This document shows, piece by piece, positions 1-9,045 of a stretch of 64,000 nucleotides of DNA. The first letter of the stretch is position 1. Each line of letters begins with the position of its first letter. The position numbers and the translations under genes are program-made. The notes below the pieces were generated by a model. That model saw nothing but the letters and a program-made list of their open reading frames with translations, did no database searches and was not told where the DNA came from. This DNA is from Dechloromonas sp. Dech2017 (GTDB taxonomy: Bacteria; Pseudomonadota; Gammaproteobacteria; Burkholderiales; Rhodocyclaceae): contig SSXW01000002.1 in assembly GCA_009469585.1 (NCBI GenBank), positions 45,001 to 109,000 on the forward strand. Direction: 5' to 3'.

Positions 1-1078
<1,078 letters not shown>

Positions 1079-1106
1079 AATCCAACTAACTCGCAAATTC
1101 ACTGAC

Positions 1107-1140
1107 GGTAGATTTCTCTACCTCGATGGATCTCTCCATC
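1107..1140 (-). other. tandem GNRA-tetraloop hairpins in the 16S leader
   Basis: Two perfect six-base-pair hairpins lie two bases apart, about 30-60 nt upstream of mature 16S. One (1107-1122) has stem GGTAGA/TCTACC with a GAAA loop. The other (1125-1140) has stem GATGGA/TCCATC with a GAGA loop, both read on the minus strand. They sit in the transcribed leader between boxA and the 16S gene, so they may help leader folding or processing. That role is inference. Confidence 0.6.
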
Positions 1141-1220
1141 TTATTAGTGCGTTTGCCTTAATACTTTTTTGCTACCAAAGTAGCTTCGCATCAAGACACC
1201 CACACCTATCGGTTGTCCAA

Positions 1221-1233
1221 TTTGTTAAAGAGC
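1221..1233 (-). promoter_or_regulatory. rrn boxA antitermination element
   Basis: On the minus strand GCTCTTTAACAAA matches the boxA element of rRNA leaders (E. coli TGCTCTTTAACA), which loads the NusB-NusE antitermination complex. It lies about 50 nt downstream of the predicted rRNA promoter and 143 nt upstream of mature 16S, the expected place. Confidence 0.85.
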
Positions 1234-1282
1234 TTCTTTCGCTACACCGAACTTTCCAGTCCGCCTGCAGCAGAGAGGCGAA

Positions 1283-1311
1283 ATTATGAAGAACTCCCAC
1301 CCCCCAGTCAA
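1283..1311 (-). promoter_or_regulatory. rRNA operon promoter (P1-like)
   Basis: Minus strand: -35 TTGACT (1306-1311), exactly 17 bp, -10 CATAAT (1283-1288). Upstream of the -35 is an AT-rich tract resembling an UP element. Transcription would start near 1276, giving a leader of about 200 nt that contains boxA. A near-consensus sigma70 site ahead of 16S is the expected arrangement. Confidence 0.8.
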
Positions 1312-1384
1312 GCCGTTTCGCAAAATTTATTTCGCTTCACTTGACCCCGAAAAATTCGAGCTATTTCAGCCAGCCCCTTAGCAC

Positions 1385-1460
1385 TGGTTGCGGGGGCAGG
1401 ACTTGAACCTGCGACCTTCGGGTTATGAGCCCGACGAGCTGCCAACTGCTCCACCCCGCG
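1385..1460 (-). tRNA. initiator tRNA-fMet (CAU)
   Basis: The reverse complement folds as a tRNA with anticodon CAU in loop CTCATAA. Initiator hallmarks are present: a C1-A72 mismatch at the top of the acceptor stem and three G-C pairs (GGG/CCC) at the base of the anticodon stem. The 3' CCA is encoded. The D-loop is one base shorter than in E. coli. The gene sits directly upstream of the rRNA promoter, in the same direction, with its own promoter at 1476-1504. Confidence 0.95.
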
Positions 1461-1475
1461 TCCGAAAGAGGGCGC

Positions 1476-1504
1476 ATTATCCAGACACAACACAGAGTCG
1501 TCAA
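1476..1504 (-). promoter_or_regulatory. promoter of tRNA-fMet
   Basis: Minus strand: -35 TTGACG (1499-1504), 17 bp spacer, -10 GATAAT (1476-1481), followed by a GC-rich discriminator (GCGCCC) typical of stringently controlled stable-RNA promoters. The start would fall a few bases before the tRNA 5' end at 1460. Confidence 0.8.
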
Positions 1505-1526
1505 GGCCAATCTACCTTGGCGGCAA

Positions 1527-2147
1527 TTATTTTTTTTCAACCCACTTAATGAGCGAAGACCACTGCTCAAGGTCTCGCCGATGCTTGGCTCGCGGGGGGT
1601 CAAATATGGTGACGCCGGCAGCAGCAGCGTTAACGTAGTTCTGGGTGTTTCTCAGATAGGACACGATAGGAATATCGAAGTGCTTGAGAAACTCCTCCAA
1701 CATGCTGGCGGCGCGGGTGCGCGGATCAACGCGCATGGCGACGATACCGACCTTGGCCCGCACACTGCGGGGTTCGCCACGAATCGAATTGAGAAAGTCT
1801 TCGGTTGCCGCCATGTCAAAAACGGATGGCACCAAGGGCACCAGCACTTTATCAACGGCATGGAGGTAATCTGTAAGTTTGTAGCCCTGCAATCCAGCGG
1901 GCGCATCAACCACGACCCAATCGGCCTCCTTGGGCAAACTCACAACGATCTGACTACCCGCAAAATAGCCGGTAATCGCAGCAAGCGCCGGGTCGCGAAA
2001 CGCCATCCAGCGCAACGAGGATTGCTGACGATCAAGATCGCACAGCGTGGCCTTCTTTCCTAGATTTGCGAAATAACCCGCCAAATTCGTAGCGAGCGTT
2101 GTCTTGCCTGCACCACCTTTTGGATTTGCCACCAGAACAGCGCGCAT
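1527..2147 (-). CDS. orphan ParA-family (MinD/ParA-like) ATPase
   Basis: This 206-aa protein is the length of the small ParA-like ATPases. The deviant Walker A motif KGGAGKTT lies at residues 10-17, with both lysines present. The segment LCDLDRQQSS (about 39-48) is the switch I region, and VVVDAPAG (about 78-85) the Walker B/switch II region. Such proteins act as ATP-driven dimers that position DNA or protein cargo. No parB-like partner gene lies next to it, so the cargo is unknown. The start has a good ribosome site, GGGGGAG, three bases before ATG. The gene is divergent from the IclR regulator and points toward tRNA-fMet and the rRNA operon. The family call is sure, the role is not. Confidence 0.85.
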   Translation of the reverse strand: MRAVLVANPKGGAGKTTLATNLAGYFANLGKKATLCDLDRQQSSLRWMAFRDPALAAITGYFAGSQIVVSLPKEADWVVVDAPAGLQGYKLTDYLHAVDKVLVPLVPSVFDMAATEDFLNSIRGEPRSVRAKVGIVAMRVDPRTRAASMLEEFLKHFDIPIVSYLRNTQNYVNAAAAGVTIFDPPRAKHRRDLEQWSSLIKWVEKK

Positions 2148-2175
2148 TGTCTCCCCCTATATTATTTGCAGCCCG

Positions 2176-2181
2176 ATTATA
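2176..2181 (-). promoter_or_regulatory. candidate -10 element for parA-like gene
   Basis: A perfect TATAAT occurs on the minus strand in the 95-bp divergent spacer between the parA-like gene and the IclR gene (2148-2242). The -35 position 17 bp upstream (TATGAG) is weak, so this is tentative. No convincing promoter was found for the plus-strand gene. Confidence 0.35.
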
Positions 2182-2242
2182 TTCCGCCCCTCAAAGGGCT
2201 CATAGATGCATAGAATGGACGCTTTGATTTAGAAACGAAGAC

Positions 2243-3043
2243 ATGGTGACGAAGGTTTCCAACGACCGCCAGGGCATTCAATCAGTCGAGGTCGGCTTCC
2301 GCCTACTCAGGGTGCTTGCCTCAGCCAACCGTTCGATGATGCTGAGGGATATCGCCAAGGGCGCGGGAATGGCAGCTGCGAAGGCCCATCGATACATGGT
2401 GAGCTTCATGCGGGTTGGCATTGTCGAGCAAGATGCGAGCAGTGGCCGCTATGATTTGGGAGCCTACGCACTCGAACTCGGCCTCTCCGGCCTGGGCAGA
2501 CTGGACCCGGTCAGGCTATCGGGTCCCATTCTCGAAGCGCTTTGCGAAGAAGTCCGCGAAACCGTGGCACTCGCCGTCTGGGGCACACATGGGGCAACGA
2601 TAGTACGCATCGTCGACTCGGGCAGTCCGATTACCATCACGCTGCGGCCGGGGACCACGCTGCCCTTGTACAAATCGGCTACGGGTCGGGCCTTTGCAAG
2701 CTTTTACCGTTCGCCTTTTCTCAAGGAAATCCTCGACAACGAACTGAAAGAAACCGCCACTGCCACAAAAACGGCGGTCACCACCGTCCGTAGGCAACTC
2801 GAAAAGAACCTGTCGGAAATTCGCACACACGGGATAGCTCGGGCCACAGGCAGCCTGACCCCGGGCATCAACGGTTTTAGCGCCCCGGTCTACGACCACA
2901 CGGGAAGCATGGTTGCCGCCATCACTTCGCTCGGTTCAATGGGCGAATTCAATGTCGAATGGGACAGCCCGGTTGCCAAGGCCATGCTTGAAGCGGCAAA
3001 AGCCCTGTCGCATCGGCTCGGCTACGGCCATTTGGCTGAGTAA
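2243..3043 (+). CDS. IclR-family transcriptional regulator
   Basis: This 266-aa protein has the usual IclR length and plan. Residues about 11-75 form the winged helix-turn-helix (SVEVGFRLLRVL, then LRDIAKGAGM and a wing ending GRYDLG). Residues about 90-260 form the GAF-like effector domain, with the family-typical GTTLPLYKSATGRAF stretch and a C-terminal APVYDHTGSMVAAIT segment. IclR proteins are dimeric repressors or activators of catabolic genes that sense small metabolites. No catabolic genes adjoin it, so target and ligand cannot be assigned. It ends 9 bp before the convergent tRNA-Thr gene. Base composition is somewhat less GC-rich than the flagellar genes. Confidence 0.9.
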   Translation: MVTKVSNDRQGIQSVEVGFRLLRVLASANRSMMLRDIAKGAGMAAAKAHRYMVSFMRVGIVEQDASSGRYDLGAYALELGLSGLGRLDPVRLSGPILEALCEEVRETVALAVWGTHGATIVRIVDSGSPITITLRPGTTLPLYKSATGRAFASFYRSPFLKEILDNELKETATATKTAVTTVRRQLEKNLSEIRTHGIARATGSLTPGINGFSAPVYDHTGSMVAAITSLGSMGEFNVEWDSPVAKAMLEAAKALSHRLGYGHLAE

Positions 3044-3052
3044 CAGGACGAC

Positions 3053-3126
3053 TGGTGCCCCCGAACGGAATCGAACCGCTACCTGATGATTACAAATCAA
3101 CTGCACGACCTTCATGCTACGGGGGC
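3053..3126 (-). tRNA. atypical tRNA-Thr (UGU)
   Basis: The reverse complement folds as a 74-nt tRNA with encoded CCA: acceptor GCCCCCG/CGGGGGC, discriminator A, T-arm loop TTCGATT, and anticodon loop TTTGTAA, giving anticodon UGU (reads ACA). Known threonyl-tRNA synthetase identity bases are present (G1-C72, C2-G71, G35, U36). It is unusual in having a 7-nt D-loop, a 4-nt variable loop, a T-T mismatch in the second anticodon-stem pair and a D-arm unlike the common AGCTCAG form. A perfect -10 lies just upstream, supporting expression. A decayed tRNA is possible but less likely. Confidence 0.8.
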
Positions 3127-3143
3127 CCGGGCTCAGGGCCGGG

Positions 3144-3149
3144 ATTATA
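3144..3149 (-). promoter_or_regulatory. -10 element for tRNA-Thr
   Basis: TATAAT on the minus strand, about 18 bp before the tRNA 5' end, is followed by a GC-rich discriminator. The -35 region (around 3167-3172) is weak and overlaps the start codon of the divergent diguanylate cyclase gene. Confidence 0.5.
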
Positions 3150-3171
3150 GCCCGATCATCTGCAATTAAGC

Positions 3172-4932
3172 ATGGCCACGCCGACCAATCCGTTCGAAAT
3201 CGCTCGCGAGACCTTGCGCCAGTTGGCGGGGCGGCGCATTCCGCCGACGCCAGACAATTATCTGACGCTGTATCACGAGATTGCCGGCTCCAAGCCGACG
3301 GCGAATGCCTTTCCGGAGCCGCAGTTGCGTTCGCTGGCCGGGGCGCTGCCCAAGTCATCCCCTGACCAGCTCCGTTTGGCGCGGCAACTCGACGAGGCGG
3401 TCAAGGCGGCCAACTGGGAGGCGTATCAAAAGCATCTGGTGGAATTCATCGGCGCGCTGGCCGAATCGCAGAAGCTGAGCTGGTCGACGGTCATCGCCGA
3501 CCTGCTGCGCCAATGGGATGCCAAGCACCCGGGGCTGACGGCGGCGCGCAAACGCGAGTCGCTGGAGCATGTGCTGGCCAGTAGCGGGGCCAATCCGGAC
3601 ACCCTCTTTACGCGGTTGCAGGGCCTGCTGCGCTCATGGGGCCAGGGACGGGACGCCGAAAAGACCGACACGCCCGAAAGCGCCGATTCCGAAATTGGGC
3701 GAAATTTCCCGTCGACCGCAGCGGATGTCGATCTACTCCCCGAATTGCGCGAGCTCTTCGCCTTCACGCTGGACACTGCAGTCGCCTCGCAACTCCCCGA
3801 GCATCCGACGCTCTCCGGCGACGCCCGGCAACTGGCCAAGGACATCCGCGCCCTTTCCGGCCCGGCCCAATTGGCTGAATTCCTCACCCGCCTCAAGCGC
3901 TTCGCCTTCAAGCTCGAACTGCTGGCCGAGGATCAGGCCCAGTTGCGGCACAGCCTCCTTGCCCTGCTCCGCCTGCTGGTCGGCAACGTCAGCGACCTCG
4001 TTCTCGACGACCACTGGCTGCACGGGCAAATCGAGGTGGTGCGGGAGATCATCGACAAACCCCTCTCCCAGCGCGCCCTGGACGAAGCCGAAGGCCGCCT
4101 GAAAGAAGTACTGTTCAAGCAGGCCCAACTGAAAGCCAGCCTGGTCGAAGCCCGGGAAGCGATCAAGCAGATGCTGGCCGGCTTCGTCGACCACCTCGCC
4201 GACTTCGCCGACGCCACCTCCGACTACCACGACAAGATCGAAAGCTGCGCCGGCAAGATCAGCTCGGCCAAGGACATCTCCGAACTCGGCAACGTCCTCG
4301 GCGAAGTCATGCGCGAAACGCGCACCATCCAGATCAACGCCCAGAACGCCCGCGACGAATTACGCGCCACCCAGCAAAAGGTCGAGGCCTCGGAAAGCCG
4401 CATCCGCGAACTCGAGCGCGAACTCGAAGCGACCAGCGACCTGGTCCGTCACGACCAACTCACCGGCGTCCTCAACCGGCGCGGCCTCGAAGAAACCTTC
4501 GCCAAGGAAATCGCCCGCGCCAACCGCCACGAAACCGCCCTGTGCGTCGCCCTGCTCGACATCGACAACTTCAAGAAGCTCAACGATGCCATGGGCCACG
4601 ACACCGGCGACCAGGCCCTGATCCACCTCGCCACCGTCTGCCGCGCCACGCTGCGCCCGCAAGACACCGTCGCCCGCTACGGCGGCGAGGAATTCATCAT
4701 CCTTCTTCCCGACACCCCGCTCGACGAAGGACGCACCGCCCTCACCCGCCTGCAGCGCGAACTCACCAAAAAATTCTTCCTACACGCCAACGACAAGGTG
4801 CTGATCACCTTCAGCGCCGGCATCACCCAAATGCAGCCGGACGACACCCAGGCCAGCGTCATCAAGCGCGCCGATGCCGCCATGTACCAGGCCAAGCAGA
4901 CCGGCAAGAACCGCGTCGTCAGCGCCGACTGA
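3172..4932 (+). CDS. soluble diguanylate cyclase (GGDEF protein)
   Basis: This 586-aa protein makes cyclic di-GMP from two GTP. The C-terminal GGDEF domain begins near residue 425 (HDQLTGVLNRRGLE). The active-site signature GGEEF is at 504-508, and an inhibitory I-site RPQD sits at 495-498, five residues before it, so product inhibition is expected. Residues 1-400 have no membrane segments. The N-terminus (PPTPDNYLTLYHEIAG) and a long helical, partly coiled-coil region are likely regulatory and unassigned. There is no clear ribosome site before ATG. The next gene is flagellin, and a YcgR-type c-di-GMP receptor lies 6 kb downstream, so a motility role is likely but inferred. No convincing terminator follows. 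Confidence 0.92.
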   Translation: MATPTNPFEIARETLRQLAGRRIPPTPDNYLTLYHEIAGSKPTANAFPEPQLRSLAGALPKSSPDQLRLARQLDEAVKAANWEAYQKHLVEFIGALAESQKLSWSTVIADLLRQWDAKHPGLTAARKRESLEHVLASSGANPDTLFTRLQGLLRSWGQGRDAEKTDTPESADSEIGRNFPSTAADVDLLPELRELFAFTLDTAVASQLPEHPTLSGDARQLAKDIRALSGPAQLAEFLTRLKRFAFKLELLAEDQAQLRHSLLALLRLLVGNVSDLVLDDHWLHGQIEVVREIIDKPLSQRALDEAEGRLKEVLFKQAQLKASLVEAREAIKQMLAGFVDHLADFADATSDYHDKIESCAGKISSAKDISELGNVLGEVMRETRTIQINAQNARDELRATQQKVEASESRIRELERELEATSDLVRHDQLTGVLNRRGLEETFAKEIARANRHETALCVALLDIDNFKKLNDAMGHDTGDQALIHLATVCRATLRPQDTVARYGGEEFIILLPDTPLDEGRTALTRLQRELTKKFFLHANDKVLITFSAGITQMQPDDTQASVIKRADAAMYQAKQTGKNRVVSAD

Positions 4933-5038
4933 AGGCACGGCGCCATTCACGCCGACCCGCGGCAAGCGCTGCGGTCGACGGCAAAAAACAACAAAAATCA
5001 CAATGCCGACAACTCAGCAAAAAAACGCGAAACTCACC

Positions 5039-5065
5039 TAAAGTTTTTTTTGCGCCATCCGTAAA
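5039..5065 (+). promoter_or_regulatory. sigma28 (FliA) promoter of fliC
   Basis: TAAAGTTT (5039-5046), an 11-bp spacer, then TCCGTAAA (5058-5065), against the consensus TAAAGTTT-N11-GCCGATAA. The -35 half is perfect, and the -10 keeps CCG and the last two A residues. Transcription would start near 5072, leaving a leader of about 90 nt. The rest of the 230-bp spacer (4933-5162) is A-rich with nothing else recognised. Confidence 0.75.
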
Positions 5066-5162
5066 TGAATCTAACGGTGCAGCAAACACAACCCGCGGCA
5101 CCCCGGTTTCAAGGCGCTGGCGACTGCCGGCAAACGAATGACCTGATTCAAGGAGATTCAAA

Positions 5163-6644
5163 ATGGCACAAGTAATCAACACTAATGTTTCGTCACTGAA
5201 CGCGCAACGTAACCTGAATGTATCGGGCAATTCGCTCAGCACCTCCCTTCAGCGCCTTTCTACCGGCCTGCGCATCAATAGCGCCAAAGACGACGCCGCA
5301 GGCTTGGCCATTTCTGAACGTTTCGGTGCGCAAATTCGCGGCCTAAACCAAGCGGTTCGCAATGCCAATGACGGGATCTCGCTGTCGCAAACTGGTGAAG
5401 GTGCCCTCCAGGCAGCCGGATCAATTTTGCAGCGCGTCCGCGAGTTGGCCGTACAGTCGGCCAACGCCACAAACTCCGCCAGCGACCGCCAAGCACTGAA
5501 TGCTGAAGTTACCCAATTGACAGCAGAACTTGAGCGTATCGCTCAAACGACCGAGTTCAACGGCCAAAAACTCCTTAATGGCGACTTGACCTCCGCCACT
5601 TTCCAAGTCGGTGCAAATGCCAATCAGACCATTACAGCAACCACTGCCAATTTCAGCACCTCGAAATATGGCAATTATCGCATTGGCGCAGGCGTAGCAA
5701 GTGCATCCAATCCCGCAGGTGATCTCGTCGCGGGGAGTACCGCTAACGCAATCGCTTCATCCACCACTGCAACTACTAGTCGTGTAGCCGGCGGAGCTTT
5801 CACGATCAATGGCGCGGCGGGAAGCGCAACCATTACGGCTGCCGCTGGAGCTAGCGCAAAGACCGTTGCCGGACAAATCAACGCACAAACTCAAAACACC
5901 GGAGTTTCTGCAACAGCGCGAACTGAGATCGATGCGACTGCATTAGGAACTGGCAGTTTCAGCCTAAACGTTGTTTCCGACAACACGACCGCCGTCACCA
6001 TTTCATTCTCCACTACTGGCAACACAGCCGATGGTTTAGCATCAGCCATCACCGCGTTCAACGACAAATCCTCGCAAACCGGGGTCACGGCAAAGCTCAA
6101 TACGGCAGGTACCGGCATCACTCTTACCAATGCAACAGGTAGTGACATTATCATTACAAACAATGCTGGCTCATCAACTTTGAGCATCGGAGGTGTGGCG
6201 ACAGCTGCTGCAGCTGTCGCGCACACTACTGGACAACTGACTCTGGATTCCGACAAATCTTTCGGGCTGTCGGCTGTTGCAAACACTACGGACTTTTTCA
6301 CCGCAGCTACGGCAGCCGCTCAATTGCAGGCTGTCAGCACGATGGACGTCTCCTCCGTTGCTGCTGCTAACCGTACCCTTGCAATGGCGGACTCCGCATT
6401 GGCCTCCGTGAATGGACAGCGTGCGAAATTTGGTGCCCTTCAATCTCGTTTCGAGTCCACCATCTCAAATCTGCAAACCACTTCTGAAAACCTTTCAGCT
6501 TCACGTAGCCGCATCCAGGATGCCGACTTCGCAGCAGAAACGGCCAACCTGACTCGCGCCCAGATCCTGCAGCAGGCTGGCACCGCGATGCTTGCCCAGG
6601 CCAACGCCCTGCCGCAGAATGTCCTGACCCTGCTGCGTGGCTAA
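5163..6644 (+). CDS. fliC: flagellin
   Basis: This is the filament subunit, 493 aa. Residues 1 to about 175 are the conserved N-terminal D0/D1 helices ([33 protein letters not shown], then [15 protein letters not shown]). Residues about 405-493 are the matching C-terminal helices ending in [15 protein letters not shown]. The central 180-395 region is the variable, surface-exposed part, rich in Ala, Thr and Ser with few charges. A clean AAGGAG lies seven bases before ATG. It is the first gene of a late-class run followed by flaG, fliD, fliS and fliT. The centre is visibly AT-richer than its neighbours, as is common for flagellins under diversifying selection or exchange. Confidence 0.98.
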   Translation: MAQVINTNVSSLNAQRNLNVSGNSLSTSLQRLSTGLRINSAKDDAAGLAISERFGAQIRGLNQAVRNANDGISLSQTGEGALQAAGSILQRVRELAVQSANATNSASDRQALNAEVTQLTAELERIAQTTEFNGQKLLNGDLTSATFQVGANANQTITATTANFSTSKYGNYRIGAGVASASNPAGDLVAGSTANAIASSTTATTSRVAGGAFTINGAAGSATITAAAGASAKTVAGQINAQTQNTGVSATARTEIDATALGTGSFSLNVVSDNTTAVTISFSTTGNTADGLASAITAFNDKSSQTGVTAKLNTAGTGITLTNATGSDIIITNNAGSSTLSIGGVATAAAAVAHTTGQLTLDSDKSFGLSAVANTTDFFTAATAAAQLQAVSTMDVSSVAAANRTLAMADSALASVNGQRAKFGALQSRFESTISNLQTTSENLSASRSRIQDADFAAETANLTRAQILQQAGTAMLAQANALPQNVLTLLRG

Positions 6645-6685
6645 ACCTGACGCCGGCCCGGCCACCCGCCCGGCCTGAGCGAACC

Positions 6686-6714
6686 GGGCGCGGTGGCGGA
6701 AACGCCCCGCGCCC
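6686..6714 (+). terminator. strong hairpin between fliC and flaG (attenuator candidate)
   Basis: Twelve base pairs with one bulged T: GGGCGCGG, T, GGCG, GAAA loop, CGCC, CCGCGCCC. Only TTCT follows, so it lacks a proper U-tract. It may act as a partial terminator or an RNase-blocking 3' end that keeps fliC transcript abundant over flaG and fliD. This function is inference. Confidence 0.5.
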
Positions 6715-6739
6715 TTCTGCATGAAACAAGGAGTTGGCA

Positions 6740-7129
6740 ATGAACCTCTCTTCCATCAACTCGACACTGCCCGGAGTCACTGCCCGCCCGGTCGCCTCGG
6801 AAGCGCCGGCGGTCGAAGTGCGCCAGGCCCACACCGCCCAGAAAAGCGATGCCGCCGCTGTTCTCACCGAACAGTCGGTCTCCCAGACGCAAAAAGCCGA
6901 AGCCACGCGCCAGCAACTGGAAGAAGCCGTCAAGGCCGCCAACGACTTTCTCAAGCCGATCAACAATTCGATCCAGTTCAATCTCGATGACGATACCGGC
7001 AAGACCATCGTCAAGGTGATCGACCTGGCCACCAAGGACGTCATTCGCCAGTTCCCTTCCGAGGAGATGCTGTCGATCGCCAAGGCCATCGACCAAATGA
7101 AGGGCCTGCTCGTCCAGCAAAAGGCGTAA
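6740..7129 (+). CDS. flaG: FlaG-family flagellar protein
   Basis: This 129-aa protein has an N-terminal disordered half and a C-terminal FlaG domain (LDDDTGKTIVKVIDLATKDVIRQFPSEEMLSIAKAID in essence; key residues the DD-G-K strand and the IRQFP-E motif). FlaG proteins influence filament length or stability. The ATG at 6740 is chosen because AAGGAG ends seven bases earlier; an in-frame TTG six bases upstream has no spacing to it. It lies between fliC and fliD in the usual order. Confidence 0.88.
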   Translation: MNLSSINSTLPGVTARPVASEAPAVEVRQAHTAQKSDAAAVLTEQSVSQTQKAEATRQQLEEAVKAANDFLKPINNSIQFNLDDDTGKTIVKVIDLATKDVIRQFPSEEMLSIAKAIDQMKGLLVQQKA

Positions 7130-7161
7130 ACTAGGCGCCGAATACCCAACGGAGGCGCTTC

Positions 7162-8622
7162 ATGGCCATATCTTCTCTTGGCGTCGGTTCAGGCCTCGAC
7201 CTGAGTAGCCTGCTGAGCAACCTGATGTCTGCCGAGCAGCAGCCCCTGCTGGCCCTGCAAAGAAAAGAGGCATCGTATCAGGCGCGCATTTCGGCGCTGG
7301 GTACGCTCAAGGGCAACCTGTCGGCCTTGCAGACGGCGGCCCAGGCCTTTATCCCGTCGACCAGCCAGACGGCCGAAACCAAATACGCCACCTTCAAGGC
7401 AGCGGTAGCCGACACCACCATCGCTTCGGCCACCGCCTCCACCGGCGCCGTTGCCGGCAGCTACAGCCTGGAAGTCAGCGCCCTGGCGCGCGCCCACCGC
7501 CTGACATCGCCGGACAGCACCAACACCACGGGATCGGCCGATCTGGCGGCCGGGCTGCTCGCTGGCGGCACGCTCAAGATCGAACTCGGCACGCTGACCG
7601 ACACCAATCCGGACGTCAACATCACCACCTACAGCTACGCTGCCGACCCCCTGCGCGAGCTGAACATCACCGTTGCCGCGGGCAGCACCCTCGAACAGTT
7701 GCGCGACGCGATCAATGCGGCAGCCACCGACGGCCGCGTTTCGGCTACGATCATCAACGGCACCAACGGCAAGCAGCTGGTGCTGAGCAGCGACAAGACC
7801 GGCCTGAGCAACGTCATGCGACTGAGCGGCGTGACCGGGCTCGATTTCGACCCGGTCGCCGCCACCGGCACCCTGTCCCAATCGACGACCAACGGCGGAC
7901 AGCCGCCCTCCGACGCCGCCTTCACCCTCAACGGCATCGCGGCAACGAGCAGCACCAACAGCACCAGCACCGTTCTTGACGGTGTCACCCTCAACCTGCT
8001 GAAAACCAACGTCGGCACGCCGACCACGCTGACTGTCACCAAGGACAGCACGACCTCGCTGACCTCGGCCATCAACGCCTTCGTCAAGGCATTCAATGAC
8101 GCCGCCAAGTCGATGAGCAGCCTCGGCGCCTACAACGCAGAAACCAAGGTTGCCGGCGCCCTGCAAGGCGACAGCACGCTGCGCGGGGCACAAGGCCAGG
8201 TTCGCGCACTGCTGCAGGCCAAGGCCGGAGGCACCTCGCTCTATCAGACGATGTCCGACATCGGGGTGTCGCTTGAAAAAGACGGCACGCTCAAACTCGA
8301 CACCACCAAGCTGAACAACGCCGTCGCCGCCGACTACGCCGGCGTCACCAATCTGGTCGCCACGGTCGGCAATACCTTCAAGACCGGCCTGGACGGGCTG
8401 GTTGGCACCTCGGGCAACATCGTCGCTGCCACCGACAGCACGAATCGCCTGATCAAGGATATCGGCAAGCGCCAGGAAGCCCTGGCCGATCGCCTGACAC
8501 AAATTGAAGCCCGCTACCGCAAGCAGTTTTCGGCACTTGATACACTGATCGCCAGCATGAACAAGACCAGCGAATATTTGACGCAGCAACTGGCCAGCCT
8601 GCCAGGTGCGTCGTCCAGCTAA
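7162..8622 (+). CDS. fliD: flagellar filament cap protein FliD (HAP2)
   Basis: This 486-aa protein is normal for FliD. The N-terminus has SLGVGSGLDLSSLLSNLM, the family signature. Central D2/D3 domains (about 70-330) are rich in Thr and Ala. The C-terminus is a long coiled helix (LIKDIGKRQEALADRLTQIEARYRKQF, ending with SMNKTSEYLTQQL). As a pentameric cap it folds exported flagellin at the filament tip. GGAGGCG precedes ATG. Clustered with its chaperone candidate fliT and with fliS. Confidence 0.97.
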   Translation: MAISSLGVGSGLDLSSLLSNLMSAEQQPLLALQRKEASYQARISALGTLKGNLSALQTAAQAFIPSTSQTAETKYATFKAAVADTTIASATASTGAVAGSYSLEVSALARAHRLTSPDSTNTTGSADLAAGLLAGGTLKIELGTLTDTNPDVNITTYSYAADPLRELNITVAAGSTLEQLRDAINAAATDGRVSATIINGTNGKQLVLSSDKTGLSNVMRLSGVTGLDFDPVAATGTLSQSTTNGGQPPSDAAFTLNGIAATSSTNSTSTVLDGVTLNLLKTNVGTPTTLTVTKDSTTSLTSAINAFVKAFNDAAKSMSSLGAYNAETKVAGALQGDSTLRGAQGQVRALLQAKAGGTSLYQTMSDIGVSLEKDGTLKLDTTKLNNAVAADYAGVTNLVATVGNTFKTGLDGLVGTSGNIVAATDSTNRLIKDIGKRQEALADRLTQIEARYRKQFSALDTLIASMNKTSEYLTQQLASLPGASSS

Positions 8623-8634
8623 CAGGATTACAAC

Positions 8635-9042
8635 ATGTTCGGCATGATGCATAGCCCGGCCCAGAGCTACGCCAAGGTTGGCGTCGATGTGGCCATCGAA
8701 ACCTCCGACCCGCACCGGCTGGTGCTGATGCTGTTCGACGGCGCCATGGCAGCGGTTTCGCTGGCCCGCGTGCACATGGAGGCCGGCGAAACGGCCCAGA
8801 AAGGCGCCGCCATCTCGAAAGCGATCGACCTCGTCAGCAGCGGTCTCAAGGCCAGCCTGGACATGGCTTCGGGCGGCGAACTGGCAGAACGACTGGCCGC
8901 ACTCTACGACTACATGGCACAGCGCCTGCTCTTCGCCAACATGAAGAACAACCTAGCGGCGCTCGACGAAGTCTCCGAGCTGCTCGGCAGCCTGCGCGAT
9001 GCCTGGGCCCAGATTGCGCCGTCGCAATCCGCCGCTGCCTGA
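8635..9042 (+). CDS. fliS: flagellin export chaperone FliS
   Basis: This 135-aa, all-helical protein has the FliS signature YAKVGVDVAIETSDPHRLVLMLFDGA near the N-terminus (residues about 12-35) and a later AxxRLxxLYDYMAQRL-type segment. FliS binds the C-terminal helix of flagellin in the cytoplasm, prevents polymerisation and delivers it to FlhA. It lies 12 bp after fliD and 3 bp before fliT, so probably one transcript. Confidence 0.95.
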   Translation: MFGMMHSPAQSYAKVGVDVAIETSDPHRLVLMLFDGAMAAVSLARVHMEAGETAQKGAAISKAIDLVSSGLKASLDMASGGELAERLAALYDYMAQRLLFANMKNNLAALDEVSELLGSLRDAWAQIAPSQSAAA

Positions 9043-9045
9043 GCG

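Noticed and set aside
4950..4985. Hairpin after the diguanylate cyclase gene as a terminator
   Set aside because: The stem has a bulge and is followed by an A-rich, not T-rich, tract on the coding strand.
7189..8775. A 528-codon open frame on the minus strand
   Set aside because: It lies fully antisense to fliD, which has clear family motifs. Long shadow frames are common in high-GC coding DNA; the translation is Gly/Arg/Gln-rich with no recognisable domain.
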